The translations under genes were made by a program, and so were the position numbers. From a virus, in the IMG/VR virus record IMGVR_UViG_3300019886_000011, positions 1 through 43,080 of that record: a stretch of 43,080 nucleotides of DNA, one strand, 5' to 3'. The notes beneath the pieces were generated by a model, which saw nothing but the letters and a program-made list of their open reading frames with translations, had not been told where the DNA came from and did not search any database. Shown here piece after piece: positions 42,720 to 43,080 of this stretch. Every line of letters begins with the position of its first letter. Position 1 is the stretch's first letter.

Positions 42720-43080
42720 GCTGCGGCCAGTAGTTCGCACAGCTTTTCTGAGATGAGCTTCCAGTGGGTTTTTCTGGCGTAGGCGGCGTAGGCGTAGGCG
42801 TCGGCGGCGGAGGCGGAGGCGTCGGCGTAGGCGTAGGCGGAGGCGGCGTAGGCGGCGGAGGCGGCGTAGGCGTAGGCGTCGGCGGCGGAGGCGGCGGAGG
42901 CGGCGGAGGCGGCGGAGGCGGTGGCGGAGGCGGCTGCGTCGGCGGAGGCGGCGGAGGCGGCGTAGGCGGAGGCGGCGGCGTAGGCGGAGGCGGCGTAGGC
43001 GGCGTAGGCGGAGGCGGCGGATCTTGCCTTTAGCCATTCCCCCTGGTCAGGCTTCGCCGCCCCATCAATCCAGCGCTGAT
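42716..43080 (-). CDS. Ala/Ser/Tyr-repeat phage protein, C-terminal part
   Basis: Continuation of the gene at 1-579. Reading the minus strand in the continued frame from the overlap gives SAASADAAASATAS- and AYAYAAS-type repeats down to 42779, then RKTHWKLISEKLCELLAAA and TGA at 42718-42716. The repeat contains only Ala, Ser, Tyr, Asp and Thr, so frame is preserved through the join, which supports circular closure. Confidence 0.8.
   Translation of the reverse strand, partial: QRWIDGAAKPDQGEWLKARSAASAYAAYAASAYAAASAYAASAASADAAASATASAASAASAASAADAYAYAASAAYAASAYAYADASASAADAYAYAAYARKTHWKLISEKLCELLAAA
42779..43020. repeat. GC-rich triplet-based tandem repeat
   Basis: ggcgga/ggcgta/ggcgtc units extend to 43020 and, through the overlap, occupy 1-68. 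This encodes the Ala-rich tail on the minus strand. Low complexity makes assembly of exact copy number uncertain. Confidence 0.85.
42955..43080. repeat. Direct terminal repeat, right copy
   Basis: Identical to 3-128; see the left copy. Includes the unique stretch atcttgcctttagccattcc. Confidence 0.9.

Noticed and set aside
42764-43033. Plus-strand Gly/Val-rich ORF in the triplet repeat
   Set aside because: Shadow of the Ala-repeat gene: the repeat is open in several frames, and only the minus-strand Ala/Ser/Tyr frame joins a folded domain on one side and a proper C-terminus on the other.
1-43080. Integrase, DNA polymerase or RNA polymerase genes
   Set aside because: Looked for and not seen; the phage likely relies on host polymerases. 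The tRNA-like element therefore cannot be tied to an integrase within this window.

Overview
This window is an essentially complete genome of a short-tailed (podovirus-like) dsDNA phage, opened at an arbitrary point. Bases 3-128 recur identically at 42955-43080, and one minus-strand gene runs off base 1 and resumes from the right-hand end, so the molecule is circular or circularly permuted, about 42.95 kb after removing the overlap. The DNA is GC-rich, stop/start overlaps (ATGA, GTGA) are everywhere, and no host genes or complete tRNA are seen. The gene set (P22-type portal, tail adaptor, gp10-like hub, tailspike, injected proteins, Erf annealing protein) fits a phage of a GC-rich Gram-negative-like bacterium; the host cannot be named from the sequence.

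Layout. (1) 42.5 kb through the join to 6.2 kb is a control and accessory region: small Cys-rich zinc-ribbon proteins, a ribbon-helix-helix protein, winged-helix regulators, secreted proteins and several short operons on both strands. A palindromic operator (TTGACA-N-TGTCAA) recurs nine times in its gaps, six times fused to a -35 box with a -10 box exactly 16 bp further on. (2) 6.2-14.5 kb: RusA-like resolvase, packaging genes, large terminase with an intein, portal, scaffold candidate. (3) 14.6-23.3 kb: head proteins, major capsid protein, two related beta-helix proteins, tail adaptor, tailspike, gp10-like hub. (4) 23.3-30.5 kb: putative injected proteins, ending in a 1195-residue protein with an apparent ADP-ribosyltransferase domain. 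(5) 30.5-34.3 kb: appendage proteins and a lysis cassette. (6) 34.4-42.5 kb: a free HNH nuclease gene, then a long leftward operon for DNA metabolism (DnaA domain IV protein, DEAH helicase, half-length ThyX, pentapeptide protein, Cas4-like nuclease, Erf).

The standout is the terminase: a 314-residue intein interrupts the last nuclease motif, and a complete 204-codon HNH homing endonuclease gene lies inside the intein in a different reading frame, while the intein frame stays open through it. Other notable items are the putatively injected ADP-ribosyltransferase, the operator/promoter network with three apparently leaderless genes, a tRNA-like acceptor/T-arm minihelix, and a low-complexity Gly-Tyr ORF made of a G-rich hexanucleotide repeat.
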